From an uncultured Odoribacter sp. (GTDB lineage Bacteria; Bacteroidota; Bacteroidia; Bacteroidales; Marinifilaceae): a stretch of 12,630 nucleotides of DNA. The notes under the pieces are model-generated. The model was not told the DNA's origin. It was given only the letters and a program-made list of their open reading frames with translations, and searched no databases. Position numbers and translations under genes: made by a program. This document shows positions 1-8,698 of the stretch, piece by piece. Location: assembly GCA_947176455.1 (NCBI GenBank), contig CAMWQQ010000025.1, positions 1 to 12,630 of the forward strand, read 5' to 3'. Numbering within the stretch: the first letter of the stretch is position 1; each line of letters starts with the position of its first letter.

Positions 1-87
1 CACTTGATAATAAATGGATATGTAATGCCCATATTTCTCTTTCGAAGAGAACGACAAAGTTTATATGTTCATTAAAAAGTAAAAATT
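1..87. other. Upstream region of the first gene, with a small inverted repeat
   Basis: Only 87 bases precede the first gene. They hold a short inverted repeat at 35-51 (TTCTCTT, loop TCG, AAGAGAA) that could form a 7-bp hairpin in the leader or act as an operator. I see no convincing Bacteroidota -7 box (TAnnTTTG) paired with a -33 box at the usual spacing. The operon promoter may lie outside the window, or the first gene may be co-transcribed with something further left. Confidence 0.3.
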
Positions 88-1524
88 ATGAAAAAAACGA
101 CTTTGATGTTGGGAATGTTGCTGCTGTTTTCAGTGGTGGCTTTGTTTTCATGTAAGGACGATGACGAGCAGAAAGTGTTTGGTGTGCTGACCGCCAAAAT
201 GATTACGGGCGACGGACGTGCTTACAATTGCGTGGTGGAGGCAGACCGCCTGATTAATTCAGCGGATAGTATGAAAATGGGAACGGATTTGTCTACGATT
301 TCGTTGCAAATTGAGCCTTCCATGGGTACGGTCATGTATTATAACAACGAACCGCTGACCGAGGCAACGGTATTGAACCTGACCGAACCGTTGACGATTC
401 AGGCTATCAATGGCAAAGATGTGAAAGCTTACCGCGTGGAGGCTGTGGTACAGACGGCAGAGGGTGCGAAGGTATCCAGCGATATGACGGCTACCGGATT
501 GCGGAAGTTTTCATCTTATGATATTGCCTATTTCAAAGGAAAACTTTATTGCATCGGGGCGGATGTGGCAGACAAGAACGTAGGTTCAGCTACCTATTAT
601 CAGTTGTATTCTTCTGAAGACGGGGATACCTGGACAAAAGTCAATACGAATCCGAAAGTGATTGGCGGATTGGGAACAAAGTTGGTGGTGTTGAATAATA
701 CGTTGTTTGCTTTTGGAGGTTATCGTTATGGATTGGATGAGGATGGCAATGAAAATTCCACGACCTCTTGGTCAGGTGTAGAACCGATTTCTATGGATTG
801 GGCTGCGATGTCTACGACAGACGGAACGAACTGGACGAATTTGGTAACGGGAGAGGAAGAAGCTGGAACAGTACCGACCGGAAGAATGTACCCGAATCTC
901 TGTGTACATAACGGAAAGATTTATATGCACGGAGGGGGTATGTTTGGTTTTGGTCAGTTCCAAGGTATGAGCGAAAGAAATTTGTGGACAACAACAGATG
1001 GAAAAACATGGGAAAATGTAATGGCAACAAGTGAAGTGATGCCTATACGTTATGCCGAAGCGTTATTCTTTTTTAATGGCAAATTGTGGATGTTGGGTGG
1101 TGTTCAAAGTTTTCTTTCTTTTAGTGGAATAAAGAAAGACATTTGTTCATCAGCTGACGGCGGTTTGACTTGGGTGCAGGAAGTAGAAGATGTGACGACC
1201 GGAGCTGCTGGGGATTTTACACCGCGTTGGGGAGCCAAAGTGGCTGAACACAACGGTGTATTGTATATGATTGGTGGTAGCACATTTGATGCAGAGGGAA
1301 CACAGGCTATGATTGCTGATATTTTGCGTTCTACGGACGGCAAGACGTGGACGGCTTTGGATGAAGCAGACCAGTTGCCCAATTTCGAGGGACGCGTGAA
1401 CCCGATTCTGGTGAACGGAAACGGTAGTTTGTTGTGGATTTTTGGTGGTACGAAAGAGTTTACTGGAAGCTATGGAGAACCGACTGAGCTGTATTTCGAT
1501 GCTTGGCAGAAAGTCATCAAGTAA
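88..1524 (+). CDS. Surface lipoprotein with Kelch/Asp-box beta-propeller blades (DUF6242-like)
   Basis: This is a 478-residue lipoprotein. The signal peptide ends in the lipobox LFSC, with Cys22 as the lipidated residue. The next residues, KDDDE, resemble the acidic lipoprotein-export signal that sends Bacteroidota lipoproteins to the cell surface. Residues about 30-125 form a separate N-terminal domain. From about 130 to the end there are roughly six repeats, each with a strand such as NGKLWMLGG followed by an Asp-box-like S/T-x-D-G-x-T-W motif (near residues 175-182, 242-249, 301-308, 354-362 and 415-421). This predicts a beta-propeller. It matches my recollection of the DUF6242/Kelch proteins of Bacteroides, but that family name is from memory. 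The gene lies 46 nt upstream of the SusC gene and is probably co-transcribed, which suggests an accessory surface ligand-binding protein. No catalytic residues of a sialidase or other enzyme are evident. Confidence 0.85.
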   Translation: MKKTTLMLGMLLLFSVVALFSCKDDDEQKVFGVLTAKMITGDGRAYNCVVEADRLINSADSMKMGTDLSTISLQIEPSMGTVMYYNNEPLTEATVLNLTEPLTIQAINGKDVKAYRVEAVVQTAEGAKVSSDMTATGLRKFSSYDIAYFKGKLYCIGADVADKNVGSATYYQLYSSEDGDTWTKVNTNPKVIGGLGTKLVVLNNTLFAFGGYRYGLDEDGNENSTTSWSGVEPISMDWAAMSTTDGTNWTNLVTGEEEAGTVPTGRMYPNLCVHNGKIYMHGGGMFGFGQFQGMSERNLWTTTDGKTWENVMATSEVMPIRYAEALFFFNGKLWMLGGVQSFLSFSGIKKDICSSADGGLTWVQEVEDVTTGAAGDFTPRWGAKVAEHNGVLYMIGGSTFDAEGTQAMIADILRSTDGKTWTALDEADQLPNFEGRVNPILVNGNGSLLWIFGGTKEFTGSYGEPTELYFDAWQKVIK

Positions 1525-1570
1525 GTAGCCTATATTAATATTTGAAGATAAACCTTATACGAGAGGACAG

Positions 1571-4500
1571 ATGAAGAGATTAATAATCGGTTGTTTTTGG
1601 TTGGTGTGTTCGTTGTGGGTGTATGGACAGGAGCGGGTGCAGGTGACGGGTGTGGTGACCGACGAAAACAAGGAGTTTATGCCGGGTGTCTCCGTTGTGA
1701 TTAAAGGCACGAGGATGGGAACCGCTACGGATATAGATGGTCGCTATACTTTGTTAGTCAAAGAGAGCGATGTATTGATGTTTTCCATGATAGGCTGTGA
1801 GACACAGAACATTCCGGTGGGCGAACAGCGCGTTATTAATGTGGTGTTGAAAGCGGATAAGGTAAGTCTTGAGGAGGTAGTGGTAACCGGTTATGGCCGT
1901 CAGGAACGGCGGGACATAACCGGTTCCGTCTCTTCCGTGAAATTGCCGGAGCGCAAGTCTTTCATATCTGTCGACCAGATGTTGGCAGGACAGGCGCCAG
2001 GCGTGTTTGTTTCCGCTTCTTCGGGAGCGCTGGGTTCCGCGAATCTGCTGACCATCCGTGGCGCAGCATCCATTCTGGGGGACAATAACCCCTTGTATGT
2101 CATCGACGGAGTGCCTATCTACGGTACCGACCGCGACGCCAATGGCGTGAGCACTACCGGTGGATCCATTCCGGGCATCAGCATGGGAGGTATGCAAGTG
2201 GGAGGCGGTTCGCTGAAATATAATTATGACGTGACGGGTACTTTTGAGAAAAATCCGTTGACGGCGTTGAATCCGGACGATATTGAGTCTATTGAGATTT
2301 TGAAGGATGCGTTTGCAACGGCTATTTACGGCTCGCGGGGTTCTGCGGGTGTGATTTTGATTACCACCAAGAAAGGTTCGCGTGAGCGGACAAAGGTGGA
2401 TGTGACGTATTCGATGTCGTTAGACAGGCCTATCGGCAAGTTGGACTTGTTGAACGGTGAGGAGTATAACCGGATTTATACGATGTTGTACCCGAATACG
2501 CCTTTTACTTCTCCGTATGATACGGACTGGCTCGACGAGGTGACGCGCACCGCCGTGGGGCATAGCGTTTCCGCTTCGGTTTCGGGCGGAACGGACAGGA
2601 CGAATTATTTTGTGAGCGCTTCGATGAACGACAACGAGTCGTATATCATCGCCAATCGGCTGAAGCGCTATTCTGCGCGTATGAATCTGGACACCAAGTT
2701 GGGACGTTATGCCGACATGGGTGTGAATGTTTCTATTTCTCAAGTAAATAACGGGGCGCTGAGTGCGCCTAATATATATTCGTTGGCGGTGAGGAAAGCG
2801 CCTAATTTGCCGGTATATGACGAGGATACGGGCGGTTATTTTTACGGCTATGGCAAGAATCCGAGGGGTTATCTGGAGGCGTACAACCCGGTGGCTACCG
2901 CTCGTGAAAACAAGGAAAAGGCGATTGACAGCCGGGTTATCGGGAATGTGTATCTGGAGGTGAAACCGACGGATTGGTTGGCGTTGAAGACGGAGTTGGG
3001 AACGGATATGAATGAGTCGCGTAGCAGTATCAAGAAAGCGGCGGTACCGTTGTCAGGCGTGATTCAAAACCAGGCGCAGGAGTCGGTAGGACAGAAACGG
3101 CGCTTTGTCGTGAACAATACGATTAATTTCCATTGGTATAATGATCATCATTTCCTGCAAGGGGTGTTGGGACAGAGTTATGAGACCTCGACGGAATATA
3201 GCAATTCTATCGTGGGGAGCGGTTTTTTCAGTCCTGACCTGATAGGCGTGGGGGCGGCTCCGGAACGGCGAGTATCGGGGGGAGGAGAGCAGAAGTGGGC
3301 GTTGTTTTCGGCATTTGCGCGGGTGAACTATCAGTTCAACCGGCGGTATATGGCAGGGGTGACGTACCGGGTGGATGGTTCTTCTCGTTATAACAAGGAC
3401 AACCGTTATCTGGGAACGCCGTCGGTATCGCTGGGGTGGCTGTTGTCGGAGGAAGGGTTTATCAAGAACAGTGCTTCTTGGATTTCCAATCTGAAGTTGC
3501 GCGGTTCCGTAGGTTGGTCGAGCAAGGACAGCAACAGTGGCTATTACGGTGCGCAGGCGGTCTACAAGGTCAATTCAGTGAACTACGGTGGCAACAGCTA
3601 TCTGATGATGTCGCAGCCGGGAAATACGAATTTGAAGTGGGAAAGGACGGTGACGTATGATGTGGGGTTGGACGCCACAGTGCTGAACAAGCGCATCGAG
3701 TTTGTGCTGGATTATTATTACAAGCGCACGACGGATATGTTGTTCAGTTCCGACCTGCCGGGCTATACGGGGTATTCCAAGCAAGACCAGAATATCGCGG
3801 ATATGCAGAACCAGGGCGTGGAGTTGCGCCTGACGTCGATGAATTTCGACCGTCCGGAGTTCAAGTGGATGACGACGCTGAATATGTCCCGGAATACGAA
3901 TAAGATTTTGAAGCTGAATTTCTCTGGCAATCAGTTGGATTATGCGAATACGACGTATAAGTATTATGCTGTCGGAGAGCCGATTGCACAGTTTTTCCTG
4001 CACGAATGGGGTGGCGTGAACCCGTTGAACGGTAACCCGCAGTGGGTGTTGGCGGATGGAACGTTGTCGGAGGTGCCGCCTGCCTCGAACTATGCTACTT
4101 CGCGGGACAATATGAAGGTGTGCGGTTCCGGTCTGCCGACGTTCTACGGGGGTTTGACGAATAATTTTATTTGGAAGGGTTTCGAACTGAATTTTATGTT
4201 CACGTTCGCCGTGGGCAATAAGATGATGAATTCAACGCGCGCGACGCTGTTGACCTATACGACATCCGATGCCTATAATCTGGGCAAGGAGATTCTGGAG
4301 GCATGGCAGATGCCGGGACAGGTGACGGATATTCCGAAACTGAAGAATGCTTCGGTCATCAACAATTATGACTATACAGTAGCCGTGACGACTACGCGGT
4401 TCTTGGAAAACAATTCATACTTGCGCTTGAAGCAGCTGGAGTTGGCTTATTCGTTGCCGTCGGATTTGCTGAGGCGGACGAAAGTGTTCAATATGGTGCG

Positions 4501-4660
4501 GGTATTTGTGGCAGGCACGAACCTGTGGACGGTGTCGCCTTATTCGGGACTTGACCCGGAGGTGAGCGCTTTCGGTTCGTCGGTAACGGCTGCAGGGTAT
4601 GATAATATGACGATGCCGCAGAGCCGGAGTTTTCAGTTTGGTGTAAGATTGGGATTTTAA
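1571..4660 (+). CDS. SusC/RagA-family TonB-dependent outer-membrane transporter
   Basis: This 1029-residue protein has the family's typical length. A signal peptide ends near Gly19/Gln20. A carboxypeptidase-regulatory-like beta-sandwich follows (about 24-95, with VTGVVTDENKEFMPGVSVVIKG). A TonB-box-like segment, LEEVVVTGYG, lies at 100-109. The plug runs from about 110 to 270 and contains PLYVIDGVPI and the hallmark ILKDAFATAIYGSRGSAGV. The remainder is a beta-barrel ending in FGVRLGF. There is no N-terminal STN domain, so signalling through a FecI/FecR-type sigma/anti-sigma pair is not expected. The plug has a long Gly-rich insertion at about 184-228. The protein should import a ligand across the outer membrane using TonB-ExbB-ExbD energy, with the SusD protein encoded 11 nt downstream as its lid. 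AGAGGA a few bases before the ATG may help ribosome binding. Substrate is unknown: RagA-type members import peptides and SusC-type members import glycans. Confidence 0.96.
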   Translation: MKRLIIGCFWLVCSLWVYGQERVQVTGVVTDENKEFMPGVSVVIKGTRMGTATDIDGRYTLLVKESDVLMFSMIGCETQNIPVGEQRVINVVLKADKVSLEEVVVTGYGRQERRDITGSVSSVKLPERKSFISVDQMLAGQAPGVFVSASSGALGSANLLTIRGAASILGDNNPLYVIDGVPIYGTDRDANGVSTTGGSIPGISMGGMQVGGGSLKYNYDVTGTFEKNPLTALNPDDIESIEILKDAFATAIYGSRGSAGVILITTKKGSRERTKVDVTYSMSLDRPIGKLDLLNGEEYNRIYTMLYPNTPFTSPYDTDWLDEVTRTAVGHSVSASVSGGTDRTNYFVSASMNDNESYIIANRLKRYSARMNLDTKLGRYADMGVNVSISQVNNGALSAPNIYSLAVRKAPNLPVYDEDTGGYFYGYGKNPRGYLEAYNPVATARENKEKAIDSRVIGNVYLEVKPTDWLALKTELGTDMNESRSSIKKAAVPLSGVIQNQAQESVGQKRRFVVNNTINFHWYNDHHFLQGVLGQSYETSTEYSNSIVGSGFFSPDLIGVGAAPERRVSGGGEQKWALFSAFARVNYQFNRRYMAGVTYRVDGSSRYNKDNRYLGTPSVSLGWLLSEEGFIKNSASWISNLKLRGSVGWSSKDSNSGYYGAQAVYKVNSVNYGGNSYLMMSQPGNTNLKWERTVTYDVGLDATVLNKRIEFVLDYYYKRTTDMLFSSDLPGYTGYSKQDQNIADMQNQGVELRLTSMNFDRPEFKWMTTLNMSRNTNKILKLNFSGNQLDYANTTYKYYAVGEPIAQFFLHEWGGVNPLNGNPQWVLADGTLSEVPPASNYATSRDNMKVCGSGLPTFYGGLTNNFIWKGFELNFMFTFAVGNKMMNSTRATLLTYTTSDAYNLGKEILEAWQMPGQVTDIPKLKNASVINNYDYTVAVTTTRFLENNSYLRLKQLELAYSLPSDLLRRTKVFNMVRVFVAGTNLWTVSPYSGLDPEVSAFGSSVTAAGYDNMTMPQSRSFQFGVRLGF

Positions 4661-4671
4661 AAGAAGTGACT

Positions 4672-6168
4672 ATGCAGAAGAATATATATCAGTGGGCTGT
4701 TTTAGGTCTGGGACTGCTGTTTGGGGGGTGCAACTTGGATTTGGCTCCCGAGAATGTGATGGTAGACCAAAATGTGTATAAGAACGAGACGACGGCGGAG
4801 GCGGCGTTGTTAGGCGCGTATGTGCGTTTGAATTCCTTTTTTGCCGGTGCTCCCAACGACCAGAACAATTACGCCAATGCGGGTTATGGTTGCCTGTTGG
4901 GGGATTTGGGTACGAATAATTTAAAGGCGCAAACGCAATCTACCAGTTTCCTGCATGTCGAGGAGGCGGAATATACACAGGATGACCATGAGGGGTTTAT
5001 CCGTGCCGTGTGGACGAGCGGTTACAATGCCGTGGACTACGCCAATAATGTCATTGCGGGTGTAGCGAAGTATGGAGCTTACAATGCGGACAAAATGGCT
5101 CAGCACATCGCAGAGGCGAAGTTCCTGCGGGGATATGAATATTTCTTGCTCTTGCAGTTGTTTGGCGATGGAGCGTTGACCAGCAATGCCAACGGACTGG
5201 GGTTGGTGATTCGCACGACTCCTTACGACGGTTACGACCCGGACGAGGTGCAAGAGCGTACGACGGTGCGTGAGGCATACGAATTGATTATACGGGATTT
5301 GACGGAAGCTATTCGTGATTTGCCGGATGCAGTACCGGGAGTGACCTCGCGGATCCGTGCCAACAAGAGCGTGGCGCGTGCCCTGTTGTCAAGGGTATAT
5401 CTCTATCGCGGTACGTATGGCAACGTAAGGGAGGATTTGCAACTGGCGGCCGACTTGGCGGATACCGTGTTGCAACATGGCGCTTATTCCTTTGACAGCA
5501 GTCATGAAGCTTATCTGAAAGGGCTGTTTCCGCAGAATGTGGAGGTGGAAGGAGCATATCCCAATCCGGTGTTGAGTAACAACGAGGTTTTGTTTTTCCA
5601 GCCGAGTGGCAACAGTGTGGAGAATTACAGTCACGGGCTGACTTCTTATTTTAATAAGGCGTCTTTTTACATCGAGGATGCGAGTTTCTATGATGCTAAC
5701 GATTTGCGAGGGCTGGGCGGATTAATAGGTACGGGTACTTCTACCAACAATGCGTCGCTGAATACATCGTTGAAGTATAGCAGTGGAGGCGGTTATAACG
5801 ATGTGATGTATCTGCGTCTGTCGGAAGTGAAACTCACGTATGCGGAGGCGGTGACGCGACTCTCCAACAGCGTGCGTGCGGATGCCGTGGGGCATTTGAA
5901 CGATATCCGTCGTCGTCCTTTTACGGAGGAGAACAAACCGATGGCTTATACGACCGCTTCGTTTTCCGGTGCGGTAGAACTGATTGACGAGATTCTGCTG
6001 GAGCGCCGGCGGGAACTTGCCTACGAGGGACATTACCGTTGGGATTTGATTCGGACGGGACGGGCTTTGCGGAACGTCGAGTTGCCGGACAATCGCAAGA
6101 ATTTCCCGGTGCCTCAGTATGAGATAACGATTTCCGGCGGAGTCATTCAGCAGAATAGCGGTTTTTGA
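4672..6168 (+). CDS. SusD/RagB-family outer-membrane lipoprotein
   Basis: This is the lipoprotein partner of the SusC transporter. It binds ligand at the cell surface and closes over the barrel. I chose ATG 4672 over the in-frame GTG at 4666, because GTG would add only two residues. From the ATG, the signal peptide ends in lipobox FGGC with Cys20 lipidated, in a mature protein of about 480 residues. Family hallmarks are the TPR-like helical segment AEAKFLRGYEYFLLLQLFGD (about 147-166), VARALLSRVYLYRG (about 234-247), and the C-terminal RRRELAYEGHYRWDLIRTGR with NFPVPQYEI near the end. The length of 498 residues is normal. The ATG lies 11 nt after the susC-type stop, so translation is probably coupled. 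Residues right after Cys20 (NLDLAPEN) are only weakly acidic. Ligand specificity cannot be inferred. Confidence 0.96.
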   Translation: MQKNIYQWAVLGLGLLFGGCNLDLAPENVMVDQNVYKNETTAEAALLGAYVRLNSFFAGAPNDQNNYANAGYGCLLGDLGTNNLKAQTQSTSFLHVEEAEYTQDDHEGFIRAVWTSGYNAVDYANNVIAGVAKYGAYNADKMAQHIAEAKFLRGYEYFLLLQLFGDGALTSNANGLGLVIRTTPYDGYDPDEVQERTTVREAYELIIRDLTEAIRDLPDAVPGVTSRIRANKSVARALLSRVYLYRGTYGNVREDLQLAADLADTVLQHGAYSFDSSHEAYLKGLFPQNVEVEGAYPNPVLSNNEVLFFQPSGNSVENYSHGLTSYFNKASFYIEDASFYDANDLRGLGGLIGTGTSTNNASLNTSLKYSSGGGYNDVMYLRLSEVKLTYAEAVTRLSNSVRADAVGHLNDIRRRPFTEENKPMAYTTASFSGAVELIDEILLERRRELAYEGHYRWDLIRTGRALRNVELPDNRKNFPVPQYEITISGGVIQQNSGF

Positions 6169-6208
6169 TGTAAATCTGTTTTCAAATAGTTTTTAAATGA
6201 TAACGAAT

Positions 6209-7390
6209 ATGAATAAGTCATTGATTTTTGTGTGGGCGCTTTGTTTGTCGGCAGTAATGTGTACGCCTGTAAAGGAAAAGACCATTACCATTAAAGGTAA
6301 GGTGCAGTTTCCCGACACTCGTTTCCAGATGCAGATTGTCGAGCGCAACGGTTTCGACAAAACCATTATTGATTCCTGTGATGTGCGGGAAGACGGGACA
6401 TACGAGTTGACCATGAAGGTGGAGCGTCCGGGTGTATACACGCTGGATTGCCAGCATTGGCAAGGCGTTCAGTTCTGGGCGGAGGACGAGGACTTGGAAA
6501 TTGACTTCCGGGGTATGGATACGGCACGCATCAAAATCAAGAATCCGCCTTACGTGCATATCCGTGGCGGTTTGAACAACGAATTAATGAACCTGATGAA
6601 CTGGGACGCTTTCCGCAATTATCAACTGATGATTGGCGGTTCTCGCCTCGTGTACGGTATTCCTGGATTGGATGCTTCGGCAAAGCAGGAGGCTTCCGGC
6701 AAGTTTTATTCCATACTGGGTGACGAATCGCAGGCACGGATGAGGTATCTGGCGGAACATTATGGAGACCGCAACAGCGTGCTTGCCGTTTTGCCCTCGT
6801 TGCGCGGAGAGGCAAACGCCGAATTGGTGGAACAGGTGCTTGCCCGTTTGGAGGCAAAGAATCCGAACTATGCCCCGCTTTTGAAATACAAGGCGGATAT
6901 GGCGGAAGCGAAAGCACAAAAGGCGCGTCTAGCAGAAGGCAAGGTTGCGCCTGCTTTTTCCTTCCCCACGCCTGACGGCACAAGACAGTTGGGACCTCAG
7001 GATTTCAAAGGAAAAATTCTGGTGCTTGATTTTTGGGCATCCTGGTGCGGTCCCTGCCGGGCGGAAATTCCCAATCTGAAGGAGGCATACAAGGCGTTTC
7101 ATGGTAAAGGCGTGGAATTTTTCAGCGTTTCTATTGACAAAGACGAGAAAGCATGGCGGAAAGCGATGAAGGAAGAAAATATGCCCTGGGAACAAGCTCA
7201 AGCGCCGGGTGCCGGAAAAGAAGTGATGAAACAATACCAATTCTCCGGAATTCCTTATATCTTGGTGCTCGATAAAGAGGGACGTATCGTGGGAAAGAAT
7301 TTGCGTGGCAAAGCCTTGTCCGACAAACTCCAGGAATTGGTGAGCGGCAAGAAAAAGGAGAGCATAGCTATGCCGGCTATGGGAATGTAA
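6209..7390 (+). CDS. TlpA/ResA-like thiol-disulfide oxidoreductase with DUF4369-like N-terminal domain
   Basis: This is an exported two-domain protein. I prefer ATG 6209 (393 residues) over ATG 6197, because it gives a conventional signal peptide starting MNKSLIF. A Cys at residue 18 in AVMC may be lipidated, although Met at -1 is not a canonical lipobox. Residues about 25-115 resemble the beta-rich DUF4369 domain found in front of Bacteroidales TlpA proteins. A helical linker follows. The thioredoxin-like domain starts near 243 and carries the redox motif WCGPC at 279-283 within FWASWCGPCRAEIPNLKEAY. The cis-proline is in GIPYILVLD (Pro349). It should act in the periplasm, reducing or exchanging disulfides. 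Lying 40 nt after the SusD gene, it probably belongs to the same operon. This suggests that the transporter, or what it imports, involves thiols, but that is inference. Confidence 0.9.
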   Translation: MNKSLIFVWALCLSAVMCTPVKEKTITIKGKVQFPDTRFQMQIVERNGFDKTIIDSCDVREDGTYELTMKVERPGVYTLDCQHWQGVQFWAEDEDLEIDFRGMDTARIKIKNPPYVHIRGGLNNELMNLMNWDAFRNYQLMIGGSRLVYGIPGLDASAKQEASGKFYSILGDESQARMRYLAEHYGDRNSVLAVLPSLRGEANAELVEQVLARLEAKNPNYAPLLKYKADMAEAKAQKARLAEGKVAPAFSFPTPDGTRQLGPQDFKGKILVLDFWASWCGPCRAEIPNLKEAYKAFHGKGVEFFSVSIDKDEKAWRKAMKEENMPWEQAQAPGAGKEVMKQYQFSGIPYILVLDKEGRIVGKNLRGKALSDKLQELVSGKKKESIAMPAMGM

Positions 7391-7413
7391 TATAACAGAA
7401 TAAATACGAGAAA

Positions 7414-8640
7414 ATGAGAACAGTGATTTTGGGAGCATTGATTATGCTCATGACGGCATTTGCCGTCGATGCTCAGAACCGGAGCATCAATTTTGAACAG
7501 ACAAAGGAGTGGAAAAAGGTGGTCAAGAAGGCGAAGAAAGAAAAGAAGCTGATTTTCGTTGACTGCTACACCTCTTGGTGCGGTCCTTGCAAAATGCTGG
7601 CGAATAACGTCTTCACTCAGGATGCCGTTGCCGATTACTTCAACGCTCACTTTGTCAATGCGAAGTACGATATGGAAAAGGATGCCGATGGGGTCATCCT
7701 CAAAACCCAATTTGCCGTAAAAGCATTCCCGACACTGGTGTTCGTAGACCCTGTAACACAGAAAGTGGTTCATCGCCTTGTGGGAGCTGGTTCTGCCGAC
7801 TGGTTGATTGCCAATGCCAAAGTTGCCAATGATCCTCAAAACAACCTTAGCGGTCTGATGAAACGTTATGAGGCTGGCGAACGGGGAGCCGAATTTCTCA
7901 GCACCTACCTTTCCGCTCTTGCTTCCGCTTATATGACTGAGGAACAGGGGACGGTGGCTGTCGAGTATTTGGGCAAACTTTCCGATGAACAACTTGCCAC
8001 CAAGGAGAATTGGGAACTGATCAAGAAGTATGTGAGCGACCCCCTTTCCGCACCTTTGAAACAAGTGCTGGCAAACCGCGAGAAGTTTTATGCACTGGCG
8101 GGCAAAGAGGTGGTGGAATACAAGTTGGAAAACTGCCTCAAAGGAGCGTCCATGGCACTTTCCATGTGGCGTCCGGGACAAGGTTCGGACTTTGACGAAC
8201 GACGCAATGCGGAGATGCTTTCTTATCTCCTTTCCATTGACCATGCGGCGGCTCCGGAAGCCCTTGCCAATCTTTATACGGCAGCTTACATCCGTAAAGG
8301 CGATTTCCGTGGCCTGCTTGACAAGATGAAAGAGGTGCTCTCCTACAATCTGTTCCGCAACGGAATGGGCAAAGATTATTTCCAACGCAACATCGAAGCA
8401 TTGTTGCTTTGTGACGACAAGGATCTTGTGGAGGAAGGTATTGCATGGATTGACCGCGTATGCGCTGATACTCCTGATTATTTTGCCAAGGCTAATTTGA
8501 TGAATTCCAAGGCTCGTTTGCAGACCAAAATCGGGGATACCCTCGGTGCCGACAAGTCCAAAATGGAAGAAGAGAAGTATGCGAAAGAGGGAGAGAGACG
8601 GAGTGGCGGACGGGCTATCCGTGCCATGAGAATGAATTGA
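7414..8640 (+). CDS. Exported thioredoxin-fold protein with long helical C-terminal region
   Basis: This 408-residue protein has a Sec signal peptide ending near AVDA (residue 20). A thioredoxin domain covers about 28-140. Its redox motif WCGPC is at 55-59 (DCYTSWCGPCKML) and the cis-proline at Pro106 (KAFPTLVFVDP). The sequence FTQDAVADYFNAHFVNAKYDMEKD is typical of the thioredoxin_7/DsbD-gamma-like group and differs from the TlpA group. Residues about 145-408 are mostly helical and contain repeated Ala/Leu-rich segments. I cannot assign them to a family; a TPR-like scaffold is possible. The gene begins 23 nt after the TlpA-like gene and ends just before an intrinsic terminator, so it is the last gene of the operon. 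Having two exported CGPC proteins of different subfamilies side by side suggests a relay or distinct substrates. Confidence 0.88.
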   Translation: MRTVILGALIMLMTAFAVDAQNRSINFEQTKEWKKVVKKAKKEKKLIFVDCYTSWCGPCKMLANNVFTQDAVADYFNAHFVNAKYDMEKDADGVILKTQFAVKAFPTLVFVDPVTQKVVHRLVGAGSADWLIANAKVANDPQNNLSGLMKRYEAGERGAEFLSTYLSALASAYMTEEQGTVAVEYLGKLSDEQLATKENWELIKKYVSDPLSAPLKQVLANREKFYALAGKEVVEYKLENCLKGASMALSMWRPGQGSDFDERRNAEMLSYLLSIDHAAAPEALANLYTAAYIRKGDFRGLLDKMKEVLSYNLFRNGMGKDYFQRNIEALLLCDDKDLVEEGIAWIDRVCADTPDYFAKANLMNSKARLQTKIGDTLGADKSKMEEEKYAKEGERRSGGRAIRAMRMN

Positions 8641-8662
8641 TGATTATTCATCGCTTTCTTTG

Positions 8663-8698
8663 TAATCGTTGCGCCTTATGACGCAACGATTATTTTTT
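8663..8698 (+). terminator. Intrinsic terminator of the SusC/SusD-thioredoxin operon
   Basis: A perfect 11-bp stem is formed by TAATCGTTGCG (8663-8673) and CGCAACGATTA (8682-8692), with an 8-nt loop. It is followed directly by six T residues (8693-8698). It lies 22 nt after the stop codon of the second thioredoxin gene, which makes this a textbook Rho-independent terminator and marks the right end of the operon. Confidence 0.9.

Noticed and set aside
1..87. Candidate promoter boxes before the first gene
   Set aside because: TATTTCTC and TATGTTCA resemble the -7 consensus only partly and have no -33 box at 19-21 nt, so no promoter was called.
1754..2197. A 147-codon - strand frame inside the SusC gene
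   Set aside because: It is antisense to the conserved carboxypeptidase-like and plug domains and has no features of its own.
7255..8385. A 376-codon open frame on the - strand
   Set aside because: It lies antisense to the two thioredoxin genes, which have clear domains and motifs. Its translation is Cys/His/Phe-rich with no recognisable domain, so it is a shadow of the + strand codon use.
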